A stretch of 64,000 bases of DNA from Bacteroidota bacterium (GTDB lineage: Bacteria > Bacteroidota > Bacteroidia > Chitinophagales > Chitinophagaceae), in NCBI GenBank assembly GCA_016712665.1, contig JADJQP010000001.1, positions 1,096,536 to 1,160,535 on the forward strand, read 5' to 3'. Under the pieces are notes generated by a model. That model was not told the DNA's origin. It did no database searches and was given only the letters and a program-made list of their open reading frames with translations. The position numbers and the translations under genes were made by a program. This document shows, in pieces, positions 1-10,000 of the stretch. Each line of letters begins with the position of its first letter. The stretch's first letter is position 1.

Positions 1-451
1 CGCTACCTTGTGCTTTTCGCAAAACTACAAAAAGAAAACTGCTGAGCAAAAGGCTCGTTTCTATACCGATCAAATGATAGAGGAACTCCAGTTGGATTCC
101 ACAACATCCTTGAAAGTGTATGAGTTGAATCTTGTAGTGTCACAACAATTCGATTCCCTTTATGCTACGCATCCCGCAAAGGAGGATGCCCGGAAAGGGG
201 CCATCGCCATCTACAAAAAAAGAGATGCGCGACTTCGGAACGTATTGACTACACAGCAATTCCTAAAGTTTGATGATATTCAACGCGAAAAGCGGGAAAA
301 AAGACGTTTGGAGCGAGAGCAAAGGCGACTACGGAAAAGACGAATAGCCAAATATATCGGAATAGGCGCCAATGCCAAATGGAATAAACCGATGAGACGT
401 GGTTCTACAAAAGAATTATTTTTTCTGGCTTGGATGATTTGCCAAGTATAA
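1..451 (+). CDS. Small exported basic protein, 5' end outside window
   Basis: The reading frame is open from the window edge, so the true start lies upstream; only the last ~147 residues are seen. The first residues look like the tail of a signal peptide followed by a mature start, then a mostly helical charged region (a stretch around LTTQQFLKFDDIQ) and a very basic Arg/Lys/Glu coiled-coil-like segment. This resembles the small Spy/CpxP-like or DUF4890-like periplasmic proteins common in Bacteroidota, where an LTxxQ motif precedes a basic tail; that link is inference. The stop lies 36 bases inside the convergent hemD gene, so the last residues may be off-frame because of a nearby indel. Function is not recognised. 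Confidence 0.5.
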   Translation, partial: ATLCFSQNYKKKTAEQKARFYTDQMIEELQLDSTTSLKVYELNLVVSQQFDSLYATHPAKEDARKGAIAIYKKRDARLRNVLTTQQFLKFDDIQREKREKRRLEREQRRLRKRRIAKYIGIGANAKWNKPMRRGSTKELFFLAWMICQV

Positions 452-1231
452 ATCAAGGGCGGCTACCATTGACGGAACTTTGGGCAGGGGTGCTTTCAAC
501 TGCAAATTAAGACCTGCATCTTCTACAGCCTTGGTAGTGATCGGTCCAAAGGCGCCAATAATGGTACCGTTTTGGTTAAATTTGGGATTATTAAAAAACA
601 GCGATTTTACACCGCCGGGTGTGAAAAATACAATCATGTCATGCTTTTTCTTTAAAAGCTCCTTCACATCAGCGCATACTGTTTTATATAAAACCACTTC
701 TGAATATTCCATATCATTTTTTTGAAGACATTCCAAGGTTTCAGCCCTACAGATATCGTTCACCGGTACTAAGTATTTCTCTTTTACCTTGTGTTTGGCA
801 ATAACATCTAACATGCTATTGACCGTTCCATCCTCGCCATAAAAAATCTTTCTTTTTCGATAAATGATAAATCGTTGCAGATAAAGGGATATGGCTTCTG
901 TGATGCAAAAATATTTCATCTCCGGAGAGACTTTTATTTTTAATTCTTCACAAATTCTAAAAAAATGGTCAATAGCATTTCTGCTATTAAATATAACCGC
1001 ACCATGGTCCTTTATTTCTACTTTTTGCTTTCGAAAATCCTTGGATGGTAATCCTTCAACAATAATAAACGGACAAAAATCTAGCTTGACATCATATTTT
1101 TTTTCTAACTCAAAGTATGGCGACTTTTCTGATTCGGGTTTCGGTTGAGTAATCAAAATGGTCTTGATAGGAGAAGTTACAGCAGCCTTTTCGGTCTTTT
1201 TTACCTCTTTGATTTTAGCAACTTTTGCCAT
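416..1231 (-). CDS. hemD: Uroporphyrinogen-III synthase (HemD family)
   Basis: Predicted 271-aa soluble protein that closes hydroxymethylbilane to uroporphyrinogen III in haem and sirohaem synthesis. The N-terminus has a Lys-rich leader, then ILITQPKPESEKSPY, a typical Bacteroidota HemD opening. It continues with alternating alpha/beta segments of the two-lobed fold, including VIFNSRNAIDHFF in lobe one and MIVFFTPGGVKSLF plus IGAFGPITTKAVEDAG in lobe two. HemD is poorly conserved as a family, so the call rests on these motifs and on the adjacent DUF4271 gene, a recurrent neighbour in this phylum. It is transcribed after the DUF4271 gene on the minus strand. No truncation is seen. Its end overlaps the convergent upstream gene by 36 bases. 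Confidence 0.82.
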   Translation of the reverse strand: MAKVAKIKEVKKTEKAAVTSPIKTILITQPKPESEKSPYFELEKKYDVKLDFCPFIIVEGLPSKDFRKQKVEIKDHGAVIFNSRNAIDHFFRICEELKIKVSPEMKYFCITEAISLYLQRFIIYRKRKIFYGEDGTVNSMLDVIAKHKVKEKYLVPVNDICRAETLECLQKNDMEYSEVVLYKTVCADVKELLKKKHDMIVFFTPGGVKSLFFNNPKFNQNGTIIGAFGPITTKAVEDAGLNLQLKAPLPKVPSMVAALDLYLANHPSQKK

Positions 1232-1281
1232 ACTCTATTGTTTTCAAATTAAGCGTTTAGTCAATAATGTACTGTACAAAT

Positions 1282-2118
1282 TCAACTGAGCCACTTCAGA
1301 AGCAACATCAGGGGAATTATTTCAAAGGCGCAAAGGTACAAAAAAAAATGGAAAAAATGAACTGATAAGAGTTTCTTAATATGTGCCAGGTTTAGCACGT
1401 ACCTCATTAGTAAAATCGCCAACAGAATGGCTAGGGTCAATTTTAGAATCCAGATAGATAAGGAACCGGACGACAGCAGAAATAGAATGGACATCGGAAA
1501 AAGCACGATAGCAGCTATTTTGTATATGAGGGTCACCTTTTGAAAGTATTGCACAAATACCTGCTTTTTATCGAAACACCAAGCTATTAACCATACTAAA
1601 AAAACTTTTAGCATGAATAGCACGGTCACAACTGAACAGCATAGTATGATGCCGGCCAACATAGGTAAGCCTTTTGGATGGACTGATAACTTGCTAAATA
1701 ATTGTAGCTCGCATATCCCAAGGTGAGTAAAAAAAGCCCATAAAAACTAAGCAACGAAATACTGTCAGCCTCTGTTTGACCCTTGTTGTGATTTCTGAGA
1801 TTTTTTAAAATATCCAAACTGCCTGCAAACTGGTGAGAGAACATGAGCCGTATACCGGCAAATGCATACAACAATAATACGGATAGTAAAAAAAACGCCT
1901 GTTTTGTTGCTCGTTTTACGAATTTTTGGAAAGCCCTTTTCAGGATTTTGCCGGTCGCCCAAATAAGTACTTTTACCGAGTAGGCTTTGGTATGTAGATT
2001 CAAGATTGATGTGACTACTGTCTTCGAAAGTATGTCCTAAAATATTGAAAGTAAAGGAATTAGCAAACGTATTGCCAATGCCAAAACACAATAAAAACAG
2101 GATACAAAATCGGATCAT
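1282..2118 (-). CDS. DUF4271 membrane protein, split by two indels
   Basis: Three overlapping minus-strand reading frames together give one membrane protein of about 275 residues. The first part (from ATG at 2118) has a signal peptide and a soluble region. The second contains hydrophobic segments such as AFFLLSVLLLYAFAGIRLMF, and the third several more (LFMLKVFLVWLIAW, VLFPMSILFLLSSG). Continuity returns if one C of the CC at 1928-1929 is removed and one A is added to the A4 at 1672-1675 (minus-strand bases). That gives the joins EKGF-QKFVKRATK and QSIQK-GLPMLAGII. The topology and the position immediately before hemD match DUF4271 proteins of Bacteroidota, whose function is unknown. I treat the breaks as probable sequence errors. 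Confidence 0.6.
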
Positions 2119-2236
2119 TATTCGAAAAAATCAGAGACAAACTGACATCAAAAGTAGAGAGACCGCAGCGAATGCAAGAATTAATTATTCAACATGAATG
2201 TTATTAACTATATTCTGTAATATTTTTCGTTCAAAT

Positions 2237-2244
2237 TACATTTG
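2237..2244 (+). promoter_or_regulatory. -7 promoter box of parC
   Basis: TACATTTG fits the Bacteroidota -7 consensus TAnnTTTG and ends 20 bases before the parC start, leaving a short leader. No clear TTG -33 box is visible at the usual spacing. Confidence 0.5.
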
Positions 2245-2264
2245 CGTTCAGCACCATAATAGAT

Positions 2265-4775
2265 ATGTCGGAAGAATTAAATAACGAACTGAAGTCAGGC
2301 CATAAGAATCATGTGAGTGATATGTATCAAAACTGGTTTCTCGACTATGCCAGTTATGTGATATTGGAACGTGCCGTACCCGCAGGTAGTGATGGTCTCA
2401 AACCTGTTCAGCGACGCATCCTTCATGCGCTAAAAGAAATGGACGATGGTCGTTTTAATAAGGTAGCAAATGTCATCGGTCAAACCATGCAGTATCACCC
2501 ACATGGCGATGCGAGTATTGGTGAGGCCATTATTAATATTGGTCAAAAAGATCTATTGCTCGATACACAGGGCAATTGGGGCGATGTACGTACCGGAGAC
2601 AGTGCCGCCGCCCCTCGATATATTGAAACACGTCTCTCCAAATTTGCTTTGGAAGTTGCTTTTAATAATAAAATTACGGAATGGCAACTCAGCTATGATG
2701 GTCGCAAGAATGAGCCGGTTTTTTTACCCATGAAATTTCCCCTTTTGTTGGCGCAAGGTGCCGAAGGGATTGCAGTGGGTTTGTCTACCAAAATTTTACC
2801 CCACAATTTCTGTGAGCTGATAGAGGCTTCTATCAAATATTTAAAAGGCAAAAAGTTTGAAATATTCCCCGATTTCATCACAGGGGGGATGGTAGATGTT
2901 TCTAACTACACGGACGGCAAGCGCGGGGGCAAAGTAAGGGTTCGCTGCCATATCGAAAAACTCGATAATAAGGTAGTCCTTATTAAGGATGTACCCTTTG
3001 GAGTTACCGTGCCTTCGCTCATCGAAAGTATCGTTAAAGCCAATGATTCCGGAAAAATAAAAATTAAGAAGGTTTCAGATAATACCGCAGCAGAAGTGGA
3101 AATCGAAATTCACTTGGCCGTTGGGGTTACCGCCGACCAAACCATCGATGCACTCTATGCCTTTACCAATTGCGAAGTTTCTATTTCGCCCAATATTTGT
3201 GTAATTGTAGAAGACAAACCGGTTTTTATAACGGCTTCGGAATTATTAAAAATTTCAACCGATCAAACTAAAGAAACCCTTCGGCTCGAACTAGAGTTGA
3301 AATTAAAAGAGCTTGAGGATAATTGGCATTACTCATCGCTCGAAAAAATATTTATTGAAAAAAGAATTTACCGCGATATTGAAGAAGAAGAAACTTGGGA
3401 AGGAGTTATCAGTGCCATCGATAAAGGACTTAAGCCTTACAAAAAGCTGTTTAAAAGGGTCATCACCGAAGAGGATATCGTTCGACTTACAGAAATAAAA
3501 ATTAAACGGATTTCAAAATTTGATGCGTTTAAAGCAGATGAACATATCAAAAGCGTTGAAAAAGCAATTGAAGAAACCCAACATCATTTGGCCCATCTGG
3601 TTGACTTCGCTATTGAATATTTCGAAAATCTATTAAAGAAGTATGGTAAAGGAAGAGAACGTAAAACGGAAATTAAAATTTTTGATACCATTCAGGTAGC
3701 AGAAATTGCAATAGCCAACTCTAAATTATATGCTAACTGGACCGAAGGATTTATCGGTACGGGATTGAAAAAAGATGAATTTTTGTTCGACTGCTCCGAT
3801 GTCGATAATATCATTGCCTTTACACGGGAAGGAAAAATGAAGGTTTTTAAAGTAGCCGATAAAGTGTTTGTAGGAAAAGATATCATACATGCTGAAGTGT
3901 TTAAAAAGGCCGATGACCGAACCACCTTCAATATGGTGTATGTAGACGGCAAAACGGGTGTGGCTTATGCCAAAAGATTTAATGTAACCGGTATCACCCG
4001 CGATAAGGAGTATGATCTTACCAAAGGAAGCCCCAAAAGTAAGGTGTTGTATTTTACCTCCAATGCCAACGGCGAAAGCGAAATTGTAAGCATCTCATTA
4101 AGTGCAGCCTGCAAAGCCAAAATTAAAACCTTTGAATTCGACTTTGCCGAATTGGCTATTAAAGGCCGTAGCAGTATGGGAAATCAGGTTACCAAATATC
4201 CAGTGAAGGGGATAAAACAAAAACAAAAGGGCTCTTCGTCTTTGGGAGGTAAAAAATTGTGGTATGATGATGTAGTAGGTCGTTTGAACACCGATGAAAA
4301 AGGAATGTATCTAGGTAGTTTTGCAGAGGAGGATAAAATCATTACCATGTATAATGATGGAAATTATACGCTAAATAATACGGAACTCTCCAATCGATTT
4401 GATGCAGACAAAGTAGTAATGATTGAAAAGTTTAAGCCACAAGCCATCTTGAGTGCAGTGTATTACGATGCCGATAAAAAACAATTCAATGCCAAGCGAT
4501 TTAAAATAGAAACCCTGACACTGAATACAAAGTTTCAATTTATTAAGGAAGGAGAGGGGAATTATTTGGAATGGATTACTTCCAAAGCCTCGCCTGTTAT
4601 CAAACTCAAAACCGGCAAAAAGAAATATTTGCCCAGTGAACAAACTATTAATCTCGAAGAGTTTGTGGATGTAATGGGATGGAAGGCTATCGGTACCAAG
4701 CTCTGCGAAAAGGACCTTTTGGAAATTAGTCTGCTGAATGAAGAGGAGGACAGTAAGCAAGGAGAATTGTTTTAG
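2265..4775 (+). CDS. parC: DNA topoisomerase IV / gyrase-type subunit A (ParC)
   Basis: An 836-aa type IIA topoisomerase breakage-reunion subunit. It makes the transient double-strand break used with the ParE ATPase to decatenate chromosomes. The N-terminal GLKPVQRRILHAL segment (about residues 45-57) and GDSAAAPRYIETRL (about 111-124) hold the winged-helix region and the catalytic tyrosine, Y119. A coiled-coil tower follows around residues 330-460, and a degenerate beta-propeller C-terminal domain runs from about residue 480. The C-terminal half lacks an obvious GyrA box (QRRGGKG), favouring ParC over GyrA; this matches the Bacteroidota ParC-like family. It ends with TAG, which shows TAG is a normal stop here. 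The gene is intact and probably monocistronic or leads into rsmA 101 bases later. Confidence 0.88.
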   Translation: MSEELNNELKSGHKNHVSDMYQNWFLDYASYVILERAVPAGSDGLKPVQRRILHALKEMDDGRFNKVANVIGQTMQYHPHGDASIGEAIINIGQKDLLLDTQGNWGDVRTGDSAAAPRYIETRLSKFALEVAFNNKITEWQLSYDGRKNEPVFLPMKFPLLLAQGAEGIAVGLSTKILPHNFCELIEASIKYLKGKKFEIFPDFITGGMVDVSNYTDGKRGGKVRVRCHIEKLDNKVVLIKDVPFGVTVPSLIESIVKANDSGKIKIKKVSDNTAAEVEIEIHLAVGVTADQTIDALYAFTNCEVSISPNICVIVEDKPVFITASELLKISTDQTKETLRLELELKLKELEDNWHYSSLEKIFIEKRIYRDIEEEETWEGVISAIDKGLKPYKKLFKRVITEEDIVRLTEIKIKRISKFDAFKADEHIKSVEKAIEETQHHLAHLVDFAIEYFENLLKKYGKGRERKTEIKIFDTIQVAEIAIANSKLYANWTEGFIGTGLKKDEFLFDCSDVDNIIAFTREGKMKVFKVADKVFVGKDIIHAEVFKKADDRTTFNMVYVDGKTGVAYAKRFNVTGITRDKEYDLTKGSPKSKVLYFTSNANGESEIVSISLSAACKAKIKTFEFDFAELAIKGRSSMGNQVTKYPVKGIKQKQKGSSSLGGKKLWYDDVVGRLNTDEKGMYLGSFAEEDKIITMYNDGNYTLNNTELSNRFDADKVVMIEKFKPQAILSAVYYDADKKQFNAKRFKIETLTLNTKFQFIKEGEGNYLEWITSKASPVIKLKTGKKKYLPSEQTINLEEFVDVMGWKAIGTKLCEKDLLEISLLNEEEDSKQGELF

Positions 4776-4876
4776 TGCCAATATATAGATTCTTCGGTCA
4801 AAAAGGGGATTCGAAAATGAAACTTACTTAATATGGAAATGATGTCTTTAGTATTTATCCAAATGGCTGTTTTGTC

Positions 4877-5632
4877 ATGATGCAGTACACACTCAAAAAA
4901 CAATTGGGACAGCATTTTTTGCACGATGAAGTGGTATGTCAAAAAATTGTAGATGCACTGAGGCCGGGTATTGAAAACTTGCTTGAAATTGGACCTGGTG
5001 GCGGTGCCATTACTAAATACCTCATGCACCTTCCTGTCAAAAATTATTTGTGTATTGAACTCGATAAAGATAAAATCGATTATTTGCATCAGCTGTATCC
5101 TGCAATGAAGGGTAGCATATTTCACGACGATTTTTTGGATGCAGAACTTCCATTTAGCGAAAAATTTACCATCATTGGTAATTTTCCGTATAATATTTCT
5201 ACGCAAATCATATTTAAAGTGCTCGATTGGAAAGATCAGGTAGATGGGGTAGTAGGTATGTTTCAAAAAGAGGTGGCACAACGTATTGCGTAGCAACATG
5301 GCAGTAAAACCTATGGCATTATGAGTGTATTGGTGCAGTGTTTTTACGATATCGAATATTTGTTTGATGTAGAAGCCAGCAGTTTCACCCCTCCGCCAAA
5401 AGTGGTATCAGGGGTTATCAGGCTTACGCGCAACAAAAATCCGTATCATATTTCGGATGAAAAAAAATTCAAGATTTTTGTAAAGGCTGCCTTTAATCAA
5501 CGACGAAAAACCTTGCGAAATAGCTTGAAGTCAATACTGCCACACGAAAAGCTGCAGGATGACATTTTTTCAAAACGAGCCGAGCAGCTCAGCGTTCAGG
5601 AATTTGTAAATGTATTTGAAAGTACTCGTTGA
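4877..5632 (+). CDS. rsmA: 16S rRNA dimethyladenosine transferase with in-frame TAG
   Basis: RsmA (KsgA) dimethylates two adjacent adenines near the 3' end of 16S rRNA using SAM. Visible motifs are KKQLGQHFLHD at the N-terminus, the SAM-binding LLEIGPGGGAITKYL, the catalytic NFPYNIST, then GSKTYGIMSVLVQCFYD and SSFTPPPKVVSGVIRL. The frame is interrupted by TAG at 5291-5293, between RIA and QHGSKTYG, where family members carry an ordinary residue. The frame is identical on both sides, so this is a point nonsense change (for example GAG or AAG to TAG), not an indel. Total length is about 251 codons, near normal. Either the gene is inactive, the base is wrong, or TAG is read through. Other genes here stop at TAG, so global reassignment is unlikely. 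Confidence 0.8.
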
Positions 5633-5966
5633 GGTTTTCGAAAATGGGGAAATAAATTTTCAATTGGAATCTGTAAAACTACATCATTGAGTCGACCATC
5701 CGGCCTTTTAAAAAATGCGTGAAAAATGACTGAAATGAGGCGTAAAAATTTGTTCTGTCCGAGCAGCGAAGGCTCTGCGCGTGGAGCGAGTTAAGAAATT
5801 TTAGCCGAATGAAGCTCATTTTTAGCATTTTTTAAACAGCCTTGAATTTTTTGTTACTTTTTGGTTCAAGGCAAAAAGTAGAAGAAGTGCAATTCTTATT
5901 TGGTACTAAATATGCGGATTATCCTTAAATTTTCTCCTTGCTAACCCACATCCGTAGTATATTTGT
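5633..5966. repeat. Intergenic region with dispersed repeat, copy A
   Basis: No gene is seen in this gap of about 330 bases. Bases 5812-5882 form one copy of a dispersed element whose inverted partner lies at about 59719-59787. Shared words are TCATTTTTAGC, then ACAGCCTTGA, a T-rich run and an AAAAAGT end. Within it CCTTGAA (5840-5846) and TTCAAGG (5865-5871) can pair. Weaker similarity extends upstream to about 5725 (AAATGACTG and GGCGT words). Such intergenic repeats are frequent in Bacteroidota; I see no protein-coding potential. Confidence 0.55.
5938..5965 (+). promoter_or_regulatory. Strong Bacteroidota promoter abutting a start codon
   Basis: TTG at 5938-5940, 17 bases, then TATATTTG at 5958-5965: a good -33/-7 pair. 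It ends one base before the ATG at 5967, so transcription should begin at or just inside the first codons. That implies a leaderless mRNA or a slightly later start, for example GTG at 5970. Confidence 0.55.
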
Positions 5967-6902
5967 ATGGTGACTCAAGTATTAGTAGCAGCTCCTATTT
6001 CAAACTCCTTTCAGCGTTTTCTGGAAGAGAAGAATTATGAACTGATTCCGTACGAAGAAGTCGAATTTGAAAAACCTTCACTTGCGGGCATCTGTGGTAT
6101 TATTACCTCCAACAAACTCATTTTAGAAGCGCCTACCTTGCAAAAATTTCAAAATCTTAAGTGGATTGCCCGACTGGGCTCTGGTATGGAAATTATTGAT
6201 GCAGCGTATTGTGATGCACATCAAATAAAATATTATAGTTCTCCGGCCGGTATTGCTAATTCAGTGGCCGAGCATGCTATGGGAATGTTGCTTAGTTTAT
6301 TGCACAACATTCATTCTTCTAATAATGAAATTCAAAACGGGCAGTGGATACGTGAGCCCAACAGAGGAATTGAGTTGGAAGGCCTTACGGTGGGTATCAT
6401 TGGATATGGGCATACCGGCAGCTGTTTTGCACAAAAACTTTGCGCCTTTACCAAAAGAATATTGGTGTACGACAAATACAAAACCCGATTTGGAAATGAG
6501 ACTATTCAGGAATGTGATGTAGCTGCCCTTCAAAAGGAATGTGATATCATCAGTTTTCATGTGCCCCTAAATGAAGAAACCAGACATTATTATACGGATG
6601 ATTTTTCTTCAAAAATGGCTAAGAATCATATTTTAGTCAATACCTCGCGAGGCGCTGTTGCAGACACAGCCGCTATTTTGAAAGGCTTACAAAGCGGAAA
6701 AATAATTGGGGCCTGCCTAGATGTACTCGAGGAAGAAAAGTCAATACATCAGTTGTTCCAAACCGAGAATCATATCGTCAAACAATTGCTCCAACAGAAA
6801 GTAATCCTCACTCCACACATAGCAGGTTACTCATGTAATGCCATCGAAAAAATGAGCGATGAGTTGATGCAGCAGCTAAAAGATAATCTTATCTTAACAT
6901 AG
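5967..6902 (+). CDS. D-2-hydroxyacid dehydrogenase family oxidoreductase
   Basis: A 311-aa NAD(P)-dependent dehydrogenase of the D-isomer 2-hydroxyacid family (phosphoglycerate, lactate, glycerate and formate dehydrogenases). The N-terminal flavodoxin-like substrate domain leads to AEHAMGMLLSLLHNI. The Rossmann domain follows with GIIGYGHTG (dinucleotide-binding glycines), VNTSRGAVADT (catalytic-site arginine), DVLEEEKS (acid partner) and LTPHIAGYS (catalytic histidine). Length is normal and no breaks are seen. Substrate cannot be assigned; phosphoglycerate-dehydrogenase-like activity is possible, but there is no ACT regulatory domain and no serine-pathway neighbour. A strong promoter ends one base before the ATG, so translation may be leaderless or begin at the GTG of codon 2. 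Confidence 0.8.
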   Translation: MVTQVLVAAPISNSFQRFLEEKNYELIPYEEVEFEKPSLAGICGIITSNKLILEAPTLQKFQNLKWIARLGSGMEIIDAAYCDAHQIKYYSSPAGIANSVAEHAMGMLLSLLHNIHSSNNEIQNGQWIREPNRGIELEGLTVGIIGYGHTGSCFAQKLCAFTKRILVYDKYKTRFGNETIQECDVAALQKECDIISFHVPLNEETRHYYTDDFSSKMAKNHILVNTSRGAVADTAAILKGLQSGKIIGACLDVLEEEKSIHQLFQTENHIVKQLLQQKVILTPHIAGYSCNAIEKMSDELMQQLKDNLILT

Positions 6903-7057
6903 AATTTATTGCATTTACCTTTAAAATGCATTAAATATTAATTTTTTTTGTTCGTTTCACAATTTATTGATATTTTAGCTTTTACAATATTCGAAAATTA
7001 TTAATGTAAGGTTTGAATAGGTACATATTTTATTCAATTATTTCAAATTATTTATTT

Positions 7058-10000
7058 ATGAAATTATCTAAACTGTCTATCGCCATTCTCATTGCATGCA
7101 CCTTTTTAGGCGTTCAAAACGTTCAGGCGCAATGTTCCAATGGTATCAATCATTGGGAATCATGCCTTAAAGACAATGAGTCTTGGAAATTTATAGTTCC
7201 TGCTGCTGCCATTCCCGGTTGGACAGCCCCCGGCTTTAATGATGCAGCCTGGTCAACAGGTAATGGAGGTATGGGGTATGGTGATGGAGATGACTTAACG
7301 GTAGTACCCACCAATACACGATCGGTTTATATGCGACGTGCCTTTAATATAGTGGATACTGCTGCCATAGCTTCTGCTATTTTTTGTATGGATTTTGATG
7401 ATGGATTTATTGCTTATTTGAATGGGGTAGAAATTGCTCGTTCTAATATGGCTGTTAATCCGGCTTATAATGCTTTGGCCACAGCGGCACATGAAGCACA
7501 ATTGTACCAAAATTTGCAGCCAAGTTATTTCACTTTATCTGCCGCTGCAATCGATACCTTATTCAAACCAGGCGTAAACGTACTTTGTGTGCAAACACAT
7601 AATTCAAGTGCCAATAATACGGACCTTACTTCACGCCCCTTTATTCAATTAGGTTTAGCTACCCCTGCAGTTAACTATCAACCGGTACCCGCTTGGTTTT
7701 CACCCCCTTATTCCCTTTACACTAAGTTTCCAATCATTGTTATCAATACCTTGGGCCAAAATATCGTAGACGATCCACGTATCATTTGCAATATGGGAAT
7801 CATAGATAATGGACCCGGAAATATGAATTGCATTTTAGATCCCTACAATAATTATGAAGGTAAAATTTATATTGAAATTCGTGGCGCATATTCTCAATCA
7901 GTTACTAAAAAAGGATATGGCTTTACCACTTTGGATGCAGCTAATTTACCGCAAAATGTTTCCTTACTCGGCATGCCTAAAGAAAACGACTGGGTACTGA
8001 ACGCAACCTATACAGATCGCACGTTCTATCGGGATATGCATATCTACGAATTGGCTCGTTACATGGGTTGGTACACTACTAGATGCCGATTTGTAGAGGT
8101 GGTTATTAATGGTACCTACAATGGTTTGTACTGCTTCTACGAAAAAATTAAGCAGGATAAAAATCGTGTGGATGTGGAGAAACTAACCAATACCATGAAT
8201 TCAGGCGATTCTCTAACAGGAGGATATGTTTATAAAGTTGACTGGAATAATGGCAACCCCGGAGGTGGCTGGAACTCACCCCAAGGAGTGAGCATGCAAT
8301 TTCATGACCCTTCAGTTGGTGATTTGACAGCAACGCAAGAAACCTATTTAAAAAATTACATCATCGGTTTTGAAAGCGAATTATTTGGTGCAACCTTTAC
8401 CAACCCTAATACCGGGTATCGAAAAAAAGCGAACCCATTTTCATTTGTTGATGATTTTATTATTCAAGAATGGTCTAATAATATAGACGGTTATCGAGCC
8501 AGTAATTATATCCATAAAGATCGAGATAGTAAATGTGGCAGGTTCACCATGGGGCCGTATTGGGATTATAATTTCACATTTGGATCGGCCAACTGGTGTT
8601 TTGGACAAGAATCACAAGGATGGCAAATACAAGGAGGATGTGGAAACGAAACCACTCTATGGATTGAAAAAATGTTACAAGATCAGTGGTTTAAAAATAT
8701 TTTGAATTGTCGTTGGACGGAATTGCGACAAACCTACCTCAATCAAACGGCGCTTTTCAATAGAATCGATTCTGTATATTTAGATATCCATGAAGCCGCC
8801 GTTCGTGACTCTGCAAAATGGGGACTTGAATACTGGCCTACCGGTTGGTTGCCTAATAATATACAACATGCAACAGATTCTCTGAAAAGTTGGATGGCAT
8901 TGCGTTTACAATGGATGGATGCCAATATGTATGCCGGAAATCAAGCATGTAATGCTACGGCAGGTATGAGCTTGGTGTTTGATGAAATTAATTTTCACAG
9001 CGACAGTACCACCGATGCCGGCGATTGGATAGAATTATACAATCATGGTGCTGTAGCCCTTGATATTTCTAATGCCATTATAATAGATGGTACTAGTTTT
9101 GAAAAATATTGTGTCATACCCAATAATACTACCATACAACCCGGAGCAAGGCTGGTTATATATGCAGATAGCGCTGCATTTGCTACAAGGCATCCTGGTG
9201 TAACCAACAAAATTGGACCACTTTGCTTTAAATTAAATAATGCGGGCCAAAAACTTATTATGAAGGATAAGGATAATAAACTGATTTACTCAGTCGATTA
9301 TATGGAATCATGGCAATGCTCAGCTGATGGAAATGGTAGAACCTTGCAATTGACAGCACCAGCTGCCAATCCAAATTTGGCGGCTTCATGGTATGCCGGT
9401 TGTATGGGTGGCTCTCCGGGCGTGGCATATACCCCTTGTGTTGAAAATCTGATTTATTCTGAAATTAACTATAATTCATCATTAGCAAGTGATGCGGGAG
9501 ACTGGATCGAACTGCATAATAAAAACACCCAGCCATTTTCAATTGCCGGTTGGTCCATTAAAGATGGTAGCAGTAATAATGTGTATACCTTCCCTAATTC
9601 CACAAGCATTGCAGCTCAAGGTTATATTGTTGCCTATAGCGATGCTGCTAAATTTACAGCGCAATTTCCAGGCGTAACCAATAAAGTAGGACCTCTTGGA
9701 TTTGGTTTCGCTTCAACCGGTGATGTAGTGCGTATTTTCGACAATACTGGAAAACTTCGATATAGTGTTTGTTATGGCACCACCAATCCATGGCCTACCA
9801 CACCCAATGCCGGGGGGTATACCCTAGAAAACGGCCAATATACTGGCAACCACAATGCGGCCACCACTTGGTTTGCCGGATGTCCGAAAGGCTCACCTGG
9901 CTTGCCGTACACTCCATGTTGGCCGGCTGGTATTAATGAAAATGTAAAAGATCAGTATATAACCTTATATCCAAATCCTGCAAGCAATGAGCTAAATATT

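Noticed and set aside
4772..5299. 175-codon minus-strand ORF antisense to rsmA
   Set aside because: It mirrors the rsmA coding frame on the other strand; no signal, domain or start support.
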